Source of the DNA: Alphaproteobacteria bacterium
Lineage (GTDB): Bacteria > Pseudomonadota > Alphaproteobacteria > Micropepsales > Micropepsaceae
Reading direction: 5' to 3'
DNA length: 41,054 nt
NCBI GenBank assembly: GCA_023259375.1
Contig: JAHFQC010000041.1
Coordinates: forward strand, 1 to 41,054
Made by a program: the position numbers and the translations under genes. The notes under the pieces are model-generated. The model made no database searches and was not told the DNA's origin. It saw only the letters and a program-made list of their open reading frames with translations. This document shows positions 1 through 7,796 of this stretch, piece after piece; positions within the stretch are counted from its first letter, which is position 1, and each line of letters starts with the position of its first letter.

Positions 1-936
1 GCGGGCACAATCGGCGCACACCGTCAGTTCGACGGTGACATGGCTGAGACTGGGATAGCGCCGGGTCAGCAAGGTTTTCAGCCGCTCGCCATCGGCCGCT
101 TCGCCGGCAAACGACACGATCAGGCCGTGATGGCCGGGGCCGAGCCGCCACAGATGCAAGTCGAACACTTTGCCGTGAAGCTCGTGCTCGACGGTGGCGC
201 GGATATCGCTTGCCATGGCGGGATCGTCGACGGCATCGAGTAGCACCAGGGCGCTGTCGCGGATCAGCCCGATCGCCCACAACGCGATCACTACCGCTCC
301 GACGAGGCCGACCACCGGATCGGGCCAGGCGATGCCGAACAGCATGCCGGCGGCCAGCGCCACGATCGCGAGCACCGAGGTCGCCGCATCGGCCAGGACA
401 TGGACGTAAGCGGCGCGCAGATTGTTGTCCTGATGCAGGTGATCATGGTCGTGATCATTAGCGTGGTCATGATCGTGATGATGACCTTCGTGCAGGATGG
501 CGGCCGAAGCGATGTTGACCAACAGGCCGATCACCGCAATGACCAGCGCCTCGCGATATTCGACCGTCACCGGCGCCAGCACACGGCGGACCGATTCCAC
601 CGCCACGCCGAGCGACAACAGCCCGAGCACGATGGCACTGGCGAACGCGGCGAGATCGCCGAACTTTCCCGAACCGAAGGAGAAGCGGCGGTCGGCGGCA
701 TGACGGCGCGCCAGCCAGTACGCCCCGGCCGCGAGCCCCAACGCACCGACATGGGTCGCCATGTGGACGCCGTCGGCCAACAGCGCCATCGAGCCGAACC
801 ACAGTCCGGCAACGATTTCGACGACCATGAAGGCGGCGGTCAGCAGCGTGACCATACGGGCGCGCGCTTCGCTTTTCTCATGGCCTTGGCCGAGAAAAAC
901 ATGATCGTGGGTAAAGCGGGCGTGGCTATGTTCCAT
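1..936 (-). CDS. dmeF: CDF-family Co/Ni/Zn efflux transporter, DmeF type (C-terminus cut by window edge)
   Basis: Inner-membrane cation diffusion facilitator that exports divalent metals (Co2+/Ni2+ in characterised DmeF) against protons. Translating the minus strand from the ATG at 936 gives 312 codons with no stop before the window edge. The N-terminus has the DmeF-type metal-binding segment HDHVFLG (residues 10-16). Membrane segments begin near residue 28. The first half of the metal site is D55/H58 in ADGVHM, and the second is H179/D183 in HVLAD. A His/Asp-rich cytoplasmic loop covers residues 149-169. The C-terminal ferredoxin-like domain is almost complete and ends near Cys-Ala-Asp-Cys. 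The usual partner repressor gene dmeR is not directly upstream; fliP is. The start codon has no clear ribosome-binding site, so the exact start is less certain than the family call. Confidence 0.88.
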   Translation of the reverse strand, partial: MEHSHARFTHDHVFLGQGHEKSEARARMVTLLTAAFMVVEIVAGLWFGSMALLADGVHMATHVGALGLAAGAYWLARRHAADRRFSFGSGKFGDLAAFASAIVLGLLSLGVAVESVRRVLAPVTVEYREALVIAVIGLLVNIASAAILHEGHHHDHDHANDHDHDHLHQDNNLRAAYVHVLADAATSVLAIVALAAGMLFGIAWPDPVVGLVGAVVIALWAIGLIRDSALVLLDAVDDPAMASDIRATVEHELHGKVFDLHLWRLGPGHHGLIVSFAGEAADGERLKTLLTRRYPSLSHVTVELTVCADCAR

Positions 937-1255
937 GCGCGGAAGAATAGGGCGCCATGGTCCAAAAACAAACGGCTCGAAAACAAATGGGCCGCAGAGT
1001 CTGGGAACCCTGCGGCCCTTCCGAAGCCGTCGAATCGATGGGGCGTTCAACGGCTTTAGAGTCGAAGCGCAGCGGCGGTGCGAGCCGCGCTGCCTGTTGC
1101 TGTCAGTTTGTCCGCTTTGCCCTGGAGCCGTACAACGCGGCGTCCGGTCGCACAAGGGTTAGTCGAATCGCTGAAAACGCTAGCAGAATCGAAGAATCGC
1201 GCAAACCGGGCCGTGCCGAAAGGGAAGCTTCAACCGGTCAGTTAGTCGGGTGGCG
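937..1255. other. Intergenic region between fliP and dmeF
   Basis: No gene supported. The region carries a GC-rich hairpin (988-1018), a weaker imperfect inverted repeat (about 1069-1093) and six GANTC sites starting at 997, 1032, 1059, 1165, 1186 and 1194. A 100-codon open frame on the plus strand (957-1259) has no family resemblance, biased composition and no neighbour supporting it. The dmeF promoter should lie here, reading leftward. Confidence 0.6.
988..1018 (-). terminator. Candidate intrinsic terminator after fliOP (minus strand)
   Basis: On the minus strand, a 9-bp perfect stem (GGGCCGCAG with CTGCGGCCC, plus-strand arms 989-997 and 1010-1018) encloses a 12-base loop. It is followed by the T-rich tail ATTTGTTTTC. 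This fits a terminator ending leftward fliO-fliP transcription about 240 bases after fliP. Because it sits only about 50 bases before the dmeF start, it could instead be a dmeF leader structure. Confidence 0.45.
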
Positions 1256-2050
1256 TTAACCCGGTGGCGGGCCGTGCATGTAGCTCTCGACCAGCGAACC
1301 GGCGATCAGCCGCCAGCCGTCGACCAGCACGAAGAAGATCAGCTTGAACGGCAGCGAGATCACCACCGGCGGCAACATCATCATGCCCATGCTCATCAGG
1401 ATCGAGGCTACCGCCATGTCGATGATGAGGAAGGGAATGAAAACGAGAAAGCCGATTTCGAAGGCGCGCTTCAATTCCGACAGCATGAAAGCGGGCGCGA
1501 TGGTGGTAATCGGAACCGCTTCGGGCGTCGCCGGGGTCTTCTTGCCGCTCATGTCGACGAACAGCTTGAGGTCGGCCTGACGGACATGGCCGAGCATGAA
1601 TTTCTTCATCGGCACCGCGGCCCGGTCAAACGCCTCGGTGGTCGTGATCTGGCCCTTGGTCATCGGCTCGATGCCTTGGGCGTAAGCGTCCTTCAGCGTC
1701 GGCGTCATCACGAACAGGGTGAGGAACATCGCCAGCGACACCAGCACCGCATTGGGCGGGCTTTGGCCGACGCCCATGGCAGTCCTCAAGAGCGACAGCA
1801 CGACGACGATGCGCACGAAGCTCGTCATCATGATGAGGATCGACGGCGCCACGCTCAAAATGGTGATTAGCGCGATGATCTGCAGCATCTTGTCGGTGAA
1901 GAGACCGCCGCCGGTGATATCGATCGAGAGGCCGCCGTTGGCCGCCGTCGCCGCACCGGCCGCAGCCGGCGTCAAATGGGGCGCCGCGGCATAGGCCGCG
2001 CCCGAAACGACCACCAGCGCCAGGAGCGCAAGAAGGATACGGCGGATCAT
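1256..2050 (-). CDS. fliP: Flagellar type III export gate protein FliP
   Basis: Inner-membrane core subunit of the flagellar protein-export gate, which assembles with FliQ and FliR. The 264-residue product matches the family's size. It has an N-terminal signal peptide (residues 1 to about 21, ending AYA) as is usual for FliP, and a short polar linker. The first membrane region, around residues 55-85, carries the MMTSFVRIVVVLSLLRTAMG block. The family signature PFLIIDMAVASILMSMGMMMLPP follows near residues 205-227, with a C-terminal hydrophobic helix after it. Its start overlaps the fliO stop by 4 bases (ATGA), indicating translational coupling. Its partners fliQ and fliR lie in the divergent operon on the other side of the 2362-2505 control region. 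Confidence 0.97.
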   Translation of the reverse strand: MIRRILLALLALVVVSGAAYAAAPHLTPAAAGAATAANGGLSIDITGGGLFTDKMLQIIALITILSVAPSILIMMTSFVRIVVVLSLLRTAMGVGQSPPNAVLVSLAMFLTLFVMTPTLKDAYAQGIEPMTKGQITTTEAFDRAAVPMKKFMLGHVRQADLKLFVDMSGKKTPATPEAVPITTIAPAFMLSELKRAFEIGFLVFIPFLIIDMAVASILMSMGMMMLPPVVISLPFKLIFFVLVDGWRLIAGSLVESYMHGPPPG

Positions 2051-2361
2051 GGCGCGGATTCCGTGGGCACTGTCGGAGACGCAGGCACTGGCTGAGACGC
2101 GGGCGGCGTAATGCCGGACTCGATCACCGTGGCGCCGTTGGGCGTGATCATCACCATGTGCTCGACGTCGTCGCGGCGGATCAGTGCGATCTTCTGGCGC
2201 GGCGACAATATCAGGGTTTCCACGATCTGAATTCGCCGCGCTTTGACGGGCTTGGCAAAGCCCGGCACACCGAACTTGCGGGTGGCGATACCGGCGGCCC
2301 CGATCAGGCCGAGGACCAACAGCAGGGCAGCGAAGTAGCGGGCAAAGTCGAGCACATCCAT
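2047..2361 (-). CDS. fliO: Flagellar biosynthesis protein FliO
   Basis: Small bitopic membrane protein that helps FliP assemble into the flagellar export gate. The 104-residue product has one hydrophobic helix at residues 8-26, a basic stretch (FAKPVKARRIQIVETL) and the family's beta-rich core, with the SPRQKIALIRRD segment near residues 53-64. The last 20 or so residues are Pro/Ser/Thr-rich and probably disordered. The family is poorly conserved. The call rests on this core, the size and the 4-base overlap with fliP. The start codon lies 25 bases from the nearer CtrA-type box, so both boxes could control this gene as well as flgB. Confidence 0.88.
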   Translation of the reverse strand: MDVLDFARYFAALLLVLGLIGAAGIATRKFGVPGFAKPVKARRIQIVETLILSPRQKIALIRRDDVEHMVMITPNGATVIESGITPPASQPVPASPTVPTESAP

Positions 2362-2385
2362 GCCGCCATCAAACGCCGATCAACC

Positions 2386-2400
2386 TTAATCAGCCGTTAA
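2386..2400. promoter_or_regulatory. CtrA-type binding box 1 (TTAA-N7-TTAA)
   Basis: An exact TTAA, seven bases, TTAA arrangement, the full consensus for the alphaproteobacterial response regulator CtrA. It lies between divergent fliO and flgB, 25 bases from the fliO start codon and about 105 from flgB. CtrA control of flagellar export genes is established in Caulobacter. Binding here is inferred from sequence. Confidence 0.72.
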
Positions 2401-2439
2401 AGACTGGAGCTTTTTGCCCGGCAGCTTTTTCCCGTTGTG

Positions 2440-2454
2440 TTAATCACGGCTTAA
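2440..2454. promoter_or_regulatory. CtrA-type binding box 2 (TTAA-N7-TTAA)
   Basis: A second exact TTAA-N7-TTAA box, 40 bases from the first. It is 51 bases upstream of the flgB start and 79 upstream of fliO, a suitable distance for overlapping a -35 region. Two perfect boxes in one 144-base divergent region make chance unlikely. Confidence 0.75.
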
Positions 2455-2505
2455 TGGGTTGGCCCCACGATAGCCCACGCAACACCTGGATATAGACCGT
2501 AAGCG

Positions 2506-2931
2506 ATGCAGATCGACGATATTCCATTGATGTCGATGCTGAAGGACCGCATGAGCTGGCTCTCGAAGCGGCAGGACGTCCTGTCGAAGAACGTGGCCAA
2601 TGCGGACGTGCCCGGCTATACGCCGCAGGATCTAAAACCGCAGTCATTCGATGCGACGCTGCGCTCGGCGATTTCGCGGTCGGGGTCGACCACCTCGCTC
2701 GCCCTCACCAATCCGCGCCATATCGCGGCCTCCGCCACCACCGCGTCGTCGCGCGCGCTCGAATATAAGGACACGCCCGATGTCGCCGCACCGGCCGGCG
2801 GCAATTCGGTGTCGCTCGAATCGGAAATGATCAAGGTGGCCGAGACCCAGGCGCAATACCAGGCAGCGGCCAATATCTACGGCAAGGCGATCACGATGAT
2901 GAAAGTCGCGATCGGCCGGGGTGGCGGCTGA
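2506..2931 (+). CDS. flgB: Flagellar proximal rod protein FlgB
   Basis: Structural subunit of the proximal rod of the flagellar basal body, exported through the type III gate. The 141-residue product has the family's normal length. The N-terminal rod-protein motif is at residues 26-40 (LSKNVANADVPGYTP). The C-terminal amphipathic helix, VAETQAQYQAAANIYGKAI, is typical of FlgB and packs with the N-terminal helix. The middle (about 55-95) is Ser/Thr/Ala-rich and variable. It is the first gene of a rightward run flgB-flgC-fliE-fliQ-fliR-flhB with gaps of 8 to 34 bases. It starts downstream of two CtrA-type boxes. Its own ribosome-binding site is weak. Confidence 0.97.
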   Translation: MQIDDIPLMSMLKDRMSWLSKRQDVLSKNVANADVPGYTPQDLKPQSFDATLRSAISRSGSTTSLALTNPRHIAASATTASSRALEYKDTPDVAAPAGGNSVSLESEMIKVAETQAQYQAAANIYGKAITMMKVAIGRGGG

Positions 2932-2965
2932 TGCCGGCTGAAACAGAAAGCACAGGGAGCTGAAG

Positions 2966-3376
2966 ATGGATTTCTCGACTTCCATGACCGTTGCGGCGGC
3001 GGGGCTCAAGGCCCAATCGGACCGCATGAAGACGATCGCCGAGAACATCGCCAACGCCAACAGCGCGGCATCGACCGTGGGCGGCGAGCCCTACCGGCGC
3101 AAGGTTCCCACCATGACCTCGAACTTCGATCGCGAGCTCGGCGCCGAAATCGTCAAGAGCGGCAAACCGATCGAAGACAAGAGCGAATTCCGCACCCAAT
3201 ACGATCCGGGCAATCCGCTGGCCGACTCGAAGGGCTACATCAAGCTGCCCAACGTCAACAGCCTGGTCGAGATCATGGACATGCGCGAAGCGCAGCGTTC
3301 CTACGAAGCCAATCTCACGGTGATCGACGCCACCAAGGCGACGCTGTCGCGTACCGTCGATCTTCTGAAGAAGTGA
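2966..3376 (+). CDS. flgC: Flagellar proximal rod protein FlgC
   Basis: Second proximal rod subunit. The 136-residue product matches FlgC in length and pattern. Its N-terminal helix carries the rod motif IAENIANANSA (residues 26-36), followed by EPYRRKV, the FlgC-specific block where flanking strands start. The C-terminal helix contains MDMREAQRSYEANLTVI, the most conserved FlgC segment. A good ribosome-binding site (CAGGGAGC) precedes the ATG. It sits 34 bases after flgB and 8 before fliE. Confidence 0.98.
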   Translation: MDFSTSMTVAAAGLKAQSDRMKTIAENIANANSAASTVGGEPYRRKVPTMTSNFDRELGAEIVKSGKPIEDKSEFRTQYDPGNPLADSKGYIKLPNVNSLVEIMDMREAQRSYEANLTVIDATKATLSRTVDLLKK

Positions 3377-3384
3377 GCTGAAAA

Positions 3385-3699
3385 ATGGCCGTCCTTCCTG
3401 CCGCGGCAGCCGCCGCATACCAATCCATCGCCGCCATGGGCGCCAAGAGCGCGCCCACCACCAGCGCCGCCCCCGTGGGAGCCGGCAGCTTCGGCGATTT
3501 CCTGTCCGATGCGATGAAGGATGCCGTCTCGACGATGAAGAAAGGCGAGCAGGCCGCCACCGCCCACCTGACCGGCAAGGCCGACATCGTCGATGTCGTC
3601 AACGCCGTGAACCAGGCGGAAGTCACACTCGATACGGTGGTCGCCGTCCGCGACAAGGTGGTGGCCGCTTATCAGTCCATCATCAACATGCCGATTTGA
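3385..3699 (+). CDS. fliE: Flagellar hook-basal body protein FliE
   Basis: Adaptor joining the MS ring and export gate to the rod. The 104-residue product has an Ala-rich N-terminus, then FGDFLSDAMKDAVSTMKKGE (about 36-55) and the conserved ADIVDVVNAVNQAEVTLDTVVAVRDKVV-type helix near the C-terminus, including the signature block VNQAEVTLDTVVAVRDK. Length and C-terminal pattern are normal for FliE. It lies between flgC and fliQ, the usual alphaproteobacterial order. Confidence 0.96.
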   Translation: MAVLPAAAAAAYQSIAAMGAKSAPTTSAAPVGAGSFGDFLSDAMKDAVSTMKKGEQAATAHLTGKADIVDVVNAVNQAEVTLDTVVAVRDKVVAAYQSIINMPI

Positions 3700-3709
3700 C
3701 GGAGAGCGT

Positions 3710-3973
3710 ATGTCCGGTCCTGAAGCCATCGATTTTGCACGCTCGTCGATCTACGTGCTCTTGGAAGTCATCACCCCCGCGATGCTGACCGCACTGGTGG
3801 TCGGTCTCGCCATCGGCCTGTTGCAGGCGCTGACCCAGATCCAGGAAGCCACCCTGGTGTTCGTGCCCAAGATCATCGCCATCTTCGTGGTGCTCCTGAT
3901 CACCCTGCCGTTCGCCGGTGCCGCCATGGGCAGCCTGTGGAATGACGTCACGCAGCGCATTGCCGCCTATTAA
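3710..3973 (+). CDS. fliQ: Flagellar export gate protein FliQ
   Basis: Small inner-membrane subunit of the flagellar export gate; several copies wrap the FliP/FliR core. The 87-residue product has the usual two hydrophobic hairpin helices (about 17-38 and 50-72) separated by the conserved ALTQIQEATLVFVPKI loop. The ribosome-binding site GGAGAG stands just upstream. It is 10 bases after fliE and 21 before fliR, which matches the stoichiometric partnership of FliQ and FliR. Confidence 0.97.
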   Translation: MSGPEAIDFARSSIYVLLEVITPAMLTALVVGLAIGLLQALTQIQEATLVFVPKIIAIFVVLLITLPFAGAAMGSLWNDVTQRIAAY

Positions 3974-3994
3974 CGTTACCGGAGCGCCCGCGTC

Positions 3995-4762
3995 ATGACC
4001 GTCACCCTCGCGAGCCTGTCCGGAGTGGTGCTGGTCTATCTGCTCGTCTTCGCCCGCGTCGGCGCCATGCTGATGCTGCTGCCGCCGATCGGCGAAGCCA
4101 ATGTGCCGGCGCGTGTCCGTCTATTGCTGGCGCTCGGCATTGCCATCGCCCTCGCGCCTTTGGTGCAATCGGCCTATCCCCAGACCGCGCCGCAGAACAC
4201 TGCCGCCCTGGTGGCGCTGATCGCCCAGGAAGTCACCGTCGGTATCCTGATCGGCACGATGGGGCGCCTTATCATGAGTTCGGTCTCGATCGCCGGCACC
4301 ATCATTGCCGCCCAGATCGGCCTTTCCTATGCCGAAGCCCTCGATCCGACCCAGCATGGCCAGCAGGGCGCGGTGGTCGGCAACTTCATCTCGCTGCTGG
4401 CGGTGGTGATGATCTTCTCCGCCAATCTGCATCATCTCGCCATCGGCGCCGTGACCGGCTCCTACCATCTGATCCCGCCGGGAACGTCGCTGCCCACCGG
4501 CGACATGGCGGAACTGGCGATCCGCTTCGTGTCGGGCTCGTTCGCTTTGGGCTTTCAGCTTGCGGCGCCGTTCATCGTGTTCGCGTTTGCCCTCAACGCC
4601 GGCTTCGGCGTTCTGGCGCGGATGATGCCGCAGTTGCAGGTGTTCTTCGTCGTAACCCCGCTCAACGTCCTGGTCGGATTCGTCCTCATGGCGCTCATTC
4701 TCGGCACCATGATGACGCTGTTCCTCAACTTCTATGCCAGCCAGATGGGGGCGCTCCTCTAA
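3995..4762 (+). CDS. fliR: Flagellar export gate protein FliR
   Basis: Polytopic inner-membrane component of the flagellar export gate, present in one copy with FliP and FliQ. The 255-residue product has about six hydrophobic segments. The family blocks visible are FARVGAMLMLLPPIGEANVPARVRLLLALGIA at about 19-50, the EVTVGILIGTMGRL block near 80-93, and QIGLSYAEALDP near 107-118. A hydrophobic C-terminus ends in FYASQMG. The ATG follows a GGAGCGCC sequence. flhB starts 12 bases downstream. Confidence 0.97.
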   Translation: MTVTLASLSGVVLVYLLVFARVGAMLMLLPPIGEANVPARVRLLLALGIAIALAPLVQSAYPQTAPQNTAALVALIAQEVTVGILIGTMGRLIMSSVSIAGTIIAAQIGLSYAEALDPTQHGQQGAVVGNFISLLAVVMIFSANLHHLAIGAVTGSYHLIPPGTSLPTGDMAELAIRFVSGSFALGFQLAAPFIVFAFALNAGFGVLARMMPQLQVFFVVTPLNVLVGFVLMALILGTMMTLFLNFYASQMGALL

Positions 4763-4774
4763 GGGGCTCGCGCC

Positions 4775-5851
4775 ATGGCAGACGATCGCGACGACTCACA
4801 ACAAACCGAACAACCGACAGGACGGCGGTTGGAACAGGCCCGCGAGCAGGGCGACATCGTCTCTAGCGGCGAAGTCACCACCCTTGTGCTGCTGCTCGCC
4901 GCCACGCTGGTGATCGCGATTTTCGCCAAGTCCGCGGCGACGCAGATGATCGTCCTGTTCCGGACCTTCCTCGCCGAGCCCGATCAGATCGCCACCGATC
5001 CCGGCGCCCTGCAGATCCTGATGGGCCAGTTGTTGATGAAACTTGGCATGATCATGGGACCCATTCTCGGGTTCTTCATGGTCGCCGGCGTCACCGCCAA
5101 CGTCATCCAGCATCGCCCGGGGTTCAGCGCCGAACGGCTCAAGCCGAATCTTTCGAAACTCTCGCCGTTGGGCGGGCTCAAGCGCATGTTCGGCATGAAC
5201 GGCCTGACGACGTTGATCAAGGGCCTCGTCAAGATCGGTATCGTCGGCATGGCCATCTGGACCCAGTTATGGCCGGAGCGCGACACCCTCGAAGGCATGC
5301 TGACCCAATCGCCCGCAGCGATCGCCGGCGACATGAATCATCTCTGGATCAAGCTGATGATCGCCTCGCTCGCCGCGATGACCGTGATCGCCGGCGCCGA
5401 CTACATGTTCCAGCGCTTCCAGTTCATCAAGCGCAACAAGATGAGCAAGCAGGAGGTCAAGGACGAATTCCGCCAAACCGAAGGCGATCCGATCGTCAAG
5501 GGCCGCCTGCGCCAGATCCGGATGGAACGCGCCAAGAAGCGCATGATCGCCGAAGTGCCGAAGGCGACCGTCGTCATCACCAACCCGACCCATTACGCGG
5601 TGGCGTTGAAATACGAAACCGGCAAGACCATGGCCCCGCTCTGCGTCGCCAAAGGCGTCGATGCGCTCGCCTTGCGCATCCGCGAAGTCGCCAAGGAGAA
5701 CAACGTGCCGATCGTCGAAAACCCGCCGCTGGCGCGCGCGCTCTATGCCACCGTCGAGGTCGACGAAGCGATCCCGGTCGAGCATTTCAAGGCGGTGGCG
5801 CAGGTCATCGGCTATGTGATGAAACTGACCGGCAAGCTGCGCGGCAACTAA
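4775..5851 (+). CDS. flhB: Flagellar export substrate-specificity switch FlhB
   Basis: Inner-membrane export-apparatus protein that switches export from rod/hook to filament subunits after cleaving itself. The 358-residue product has a charged N-terminus (DRDDSQQTEQPTGRRLEQAREQGD), four membrane segments between about 35 and 215, and a soluble C-terminal domain. The autocleavage motif NPTH is intact at residues 270-273, followed by YAVALKYE. The connecting sequence with KMSKQEVKDEFRQTEGDP is strongly conserved in the family. It is the last gene of the flagellar run; a 69-base gap separates it from an unrelated nucleoside hydrolase. Confidence 0.98.
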   Translation: MADDRDDSQQTEQPTGRRLEQAREQGDIVSSGEVTTLVLLLAATLVIAIFAKSAATQMIVLFRTFLAEPDQIATDPGALQILMGQLLMKLGMIMGPILGFFMVAGVTANVIQHRPGFSAERLKPNLSKLSPLGGLKRMFGMNGLTTLIKGLVKIGIVGMAIWTQLWPERDTLEGMLTQSPAAIAGDMNHLWIKLMIASLAAMTVIAGADYMFQRFQFIKRNKMSKQEVKDEFRQTEGDPIVKGRLRQIRMERAKKRMIAEVPKATVVITNPTHYAVALKYETGKTMAPLCVAKGVDALALRIREVAKENNVPIVENPPLARALYATVEVDEAIPVEHFKAVAQVIGYVMKLTGKLRGN

Positions 5852-5920
5852 AACCATGCCGCAGTTGCCTTGACCGCACGCCTCAGGCAGGGTCGGGCGC
5901 GATTTCAGCATGGCAAGGCG

Positions 5921-6883
5921 ATGCGTCTCATCATCGATACCGACACGGCGGGCGACGACTGTTTTTCGATTCTGCTGGCGGCGGCCCAGCCCGATGTCAC
6001 GCTCGAGGCGGTGACGATCTGCAACGGCAACATCGTGTTCGAGCAGCAGATCGAGAACGCGCTGAAGACGCTGGAAGTCGCCGGCCTCGGCGGCAAGGTG
6101 CCGGTCTATCCCGGCTGCCCCAAGCCGCTGCTGCGCGAGCACGTCAATGCCGCCTACGTGTTCGGCGCCGACGGCATGAGCAATGCCTGCTTCGCCCGCA
6201 CCAAGCAGCGCCCGGAAAAGAAGCACGCAGTCGACGCCATCATCGAAACCGTGATGAACAACCCCGGTGAGATCACCATGATCGCCCAGGCGCCGCTGAC
6301 CAACATCGCGGTGGCCGCCACCATGGAGCCGCGCATCGCCACGGCGCTCAAGCATCTCTGGATCATGGGCGGCACCGACAACGGCGTCGGTAATGTCACG
6401 CCGGCGGCGGAATACAATTTCTATGTCGATCCCGAAGCCGCTGCGATGGTGTTCAACGCCGGGTTCGACATTTCGCTCGTCACCTGGACCTTGTCGCTGT
6501 CCTCCAGCCTGATGACGGAAGAAGATCTCGCCGAAGTCGCCGCCATGGGCACGGCGAAAGCGGACTTCTTCACCACCGTCAACGAGTCTCAGGTGCAGTT
6601 CAGCCGCAATCATTACGGCCACGCCGGCACGGTGCATCCCGATGCGCTGACCAGCGCCTGCGCCCTCGTTCCCGGCGTCGTCACTGAAACCGCCGACTGC
6701 CTGGTCCAGATCGAACTCGATTCGATGCTGACGCGCGCCTATTCCAGCGTGTCCTCGCCGCGCGTGCCGAAACAAGAGATCGCCGATCCCGCTCTCGGCA
6801 AAGCCCCAGACGCCAACGCCCGGGTGATCAAAGGCGTCGACCTCGCCGCGTTTCGCAAGTGCATGAAAGACGCTCTGCGCTGA
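5921..6883 (+). CDS. Nucleoside hydrolase (IUNH family)
   Basis: Hydrolyses ribonucleosides to base plus ribose in the cytoplasm (purine/pyrimidine salvage). Exact substrate preference cannot be read from sequence. The 320-residue product begins with the calcium-binding signature DTDTAGDD (residues 6-13). It continues with the family blocks TICNGN, the MIAQAPLTNIAVA segment near 115-127, and LWIMGGTDN, a conserved active-site loop. The YNFYVDPEAA segment near 162-171 is also typical. Late in the protein, HPDAL supplies the usual catalytic/ligand Asp region. I chose the ATG at 5921 because the family signature starts right after it; a TTG 51 bases upstream is in frame but adds an unrelated Arg-rich leader. 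It converges base to base with the deacetylase gene. Confidence 0.92.
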   Translation: MRLIIDTDTAGDDCFSILLAAAQPDVTLEAVTICNGNIVFEQQIENALKTLEVAGLGGKVPVYPGCPKPLLREHVNAAYVFGADGMSNACFARTKQRPEKKHAVDAIIETVMNNPGEITMIAQAPLTNIAVAATMEPRIATALKHLWIMGGTDNGVGNVTPAAEYNFYVDPEAAAMVFNAGFDISLVTWTLSLSSSLMTEEDLAEVAAMGTAKADFFTTVNESQVQFSRNHYGHAGTVHPDALTSACALVPGVVTETADCLVQIELDSMLTRAYSSVSSPRVPKQEIADPALGKAPDANARVIKGVDLAAFRKCMKDALR

Positions 6884-7783
6884 CTATTTGCAGATCGCGT
6901 CGAGCACGTCGGCCTGTCCCGACGGTTGCGGCGGCACGGGCAGGCCGCGGTCGGCGACAGCCTTCTCCATCGACTGCGGCGCCGGAAGCGCCGGATCAAA
7001 GTAGGCGCGGGTGAGCGGGTCGGCGGCGGCTTCGTCGAGGCTGATGAAAGTGGCCCCGCTGGCTTGGTATTGGGCAAGCAGCCGCGGCAGCATGTGGGCC
7101 TGGAACGAGCCGATGTGCAGCAACAACACATAGGGAACATCGCGGCCGTACGCGGCGGTTGCGAGCGCGCGCGAATAGACCAACCCGTCTTCCGCCCGCT
7201 TCAGATACATCGCTTCCAGTTTGGCGATCGCGGCGGTGTCGTTCTTGGCGAGGCAGCGCGCGTACGGCGCGGGATAATCCCAATCGTTGAGGCCGGTGCC
7301 GACGGTGGCAATGCGATAGCCGCGTCCGGCGAGAAAGCCGCGGATCTCGGCCCGCTGCACGGCATCCTTGCCTTCATCGAGGAAGGGATAGCGGAACCAG
7401 TGCCAATCGCTCGTCTCCGCCGCAGCGGCAATCACCGGCTCGTTGCGGACGATCTCGGTCTCGTAATCGGCGGTGGTGATCTGCGACAGACCGGGATGGG
7501 CGAAGGTATGATTGCCGAGCAGATTGCCGCCACCGCGCCACAAATTCAGCACCGGTGCCGCGGCGGGCTCCTTGTCGATCAATGAGGCATTGACGAAGCC
7601 GTAGGTCGGCGGAATGCCGGCCGCCTTGAGCGCATCGATCACCTGCTGGGCGATCTGGAGCCGCGTCATGCCGTCCGGCAGAGTGCCATGCACCGGCAGG
7701 TCGTCGAACGTGACCGCGATCTTTGGCTCGGCCGCGGCGGATACCGACAGCAAAAGCGCCGCCGCGATCACAGCCCGTTTCAT
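6884..7783 (-). CDS. Secreted polysaccharide deacetylase (NodB/CE4 family)
   Basis: Metal-dependent deacetylase expected to remove N- or O-acetyl groups from a polysaccharide or peptidoglycan outside the cytoplasm. From the ATG at 7783 the product is 299 residues. A signal peptide (about 1-18, ending SAAA) precedes KIAVTFDD, whose Asp pair (residues 27-28) is NodB motif 1. Motif 2, the metal-binding HTFAHP, is at 92-97. Motif 3, FRYPF, is at 130-134. The longer open frame upstream has no homology and would destroy the signal peptide. The gene lies 13 bases after the SGNH esterase gene on the same strand, so the two are probably one operon with related carbohydrate substrates. Confidence 0.92.
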   Translation of the reverse strand: MKRAVIAAALLLSVSAAAEPKIAVTFDDLPVHGTLPDGMTRLQIAQQVIDALKAAGIPPTYGFVNASLIDKEPAAAPVLNLWRGGGNLLGNHTFAHPGLSQITTADYETEIVRNEPVIAAAAETSDWHWFRYPFLDEGKDAVQRAEIRGFLAGRGYRIATVGTGLNDWDYPAPYARCLAKNDTAAIAKLEAMYLKRAEDGLVYSRALATAAYGRDVPYVLLLHIGSFQAHMLPRLLAQYQASGATFISLDEAAADPLTRAYFDPALPAPQSMEKAVADRGLPVPPQPSGQADVLDAICK

Positions 7784-7796
7784 CTTTGCCCCCGTG

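Noticed and set aside
400-1059. 219-codon plus-strand open frame at the left end
   Set aside because: It is antisense to the dmeF coding sequence; the minus-strand translation shows a full CDF transporter with metal-site residues.
957-1259. 100-codon plus-strand open frame in the fliP-dmeF gap
   Set aside because: It has no ribosome-binding site or recognised motif, passes through a hairpin, and has a composition unlike neighbouring proteins.
5267-6775. 502-codon minus-strand open frame
   Set aside because: It spans the end of flhB and most of the nucleoside hydrolase gene in antisense. Both sense genes are certain.
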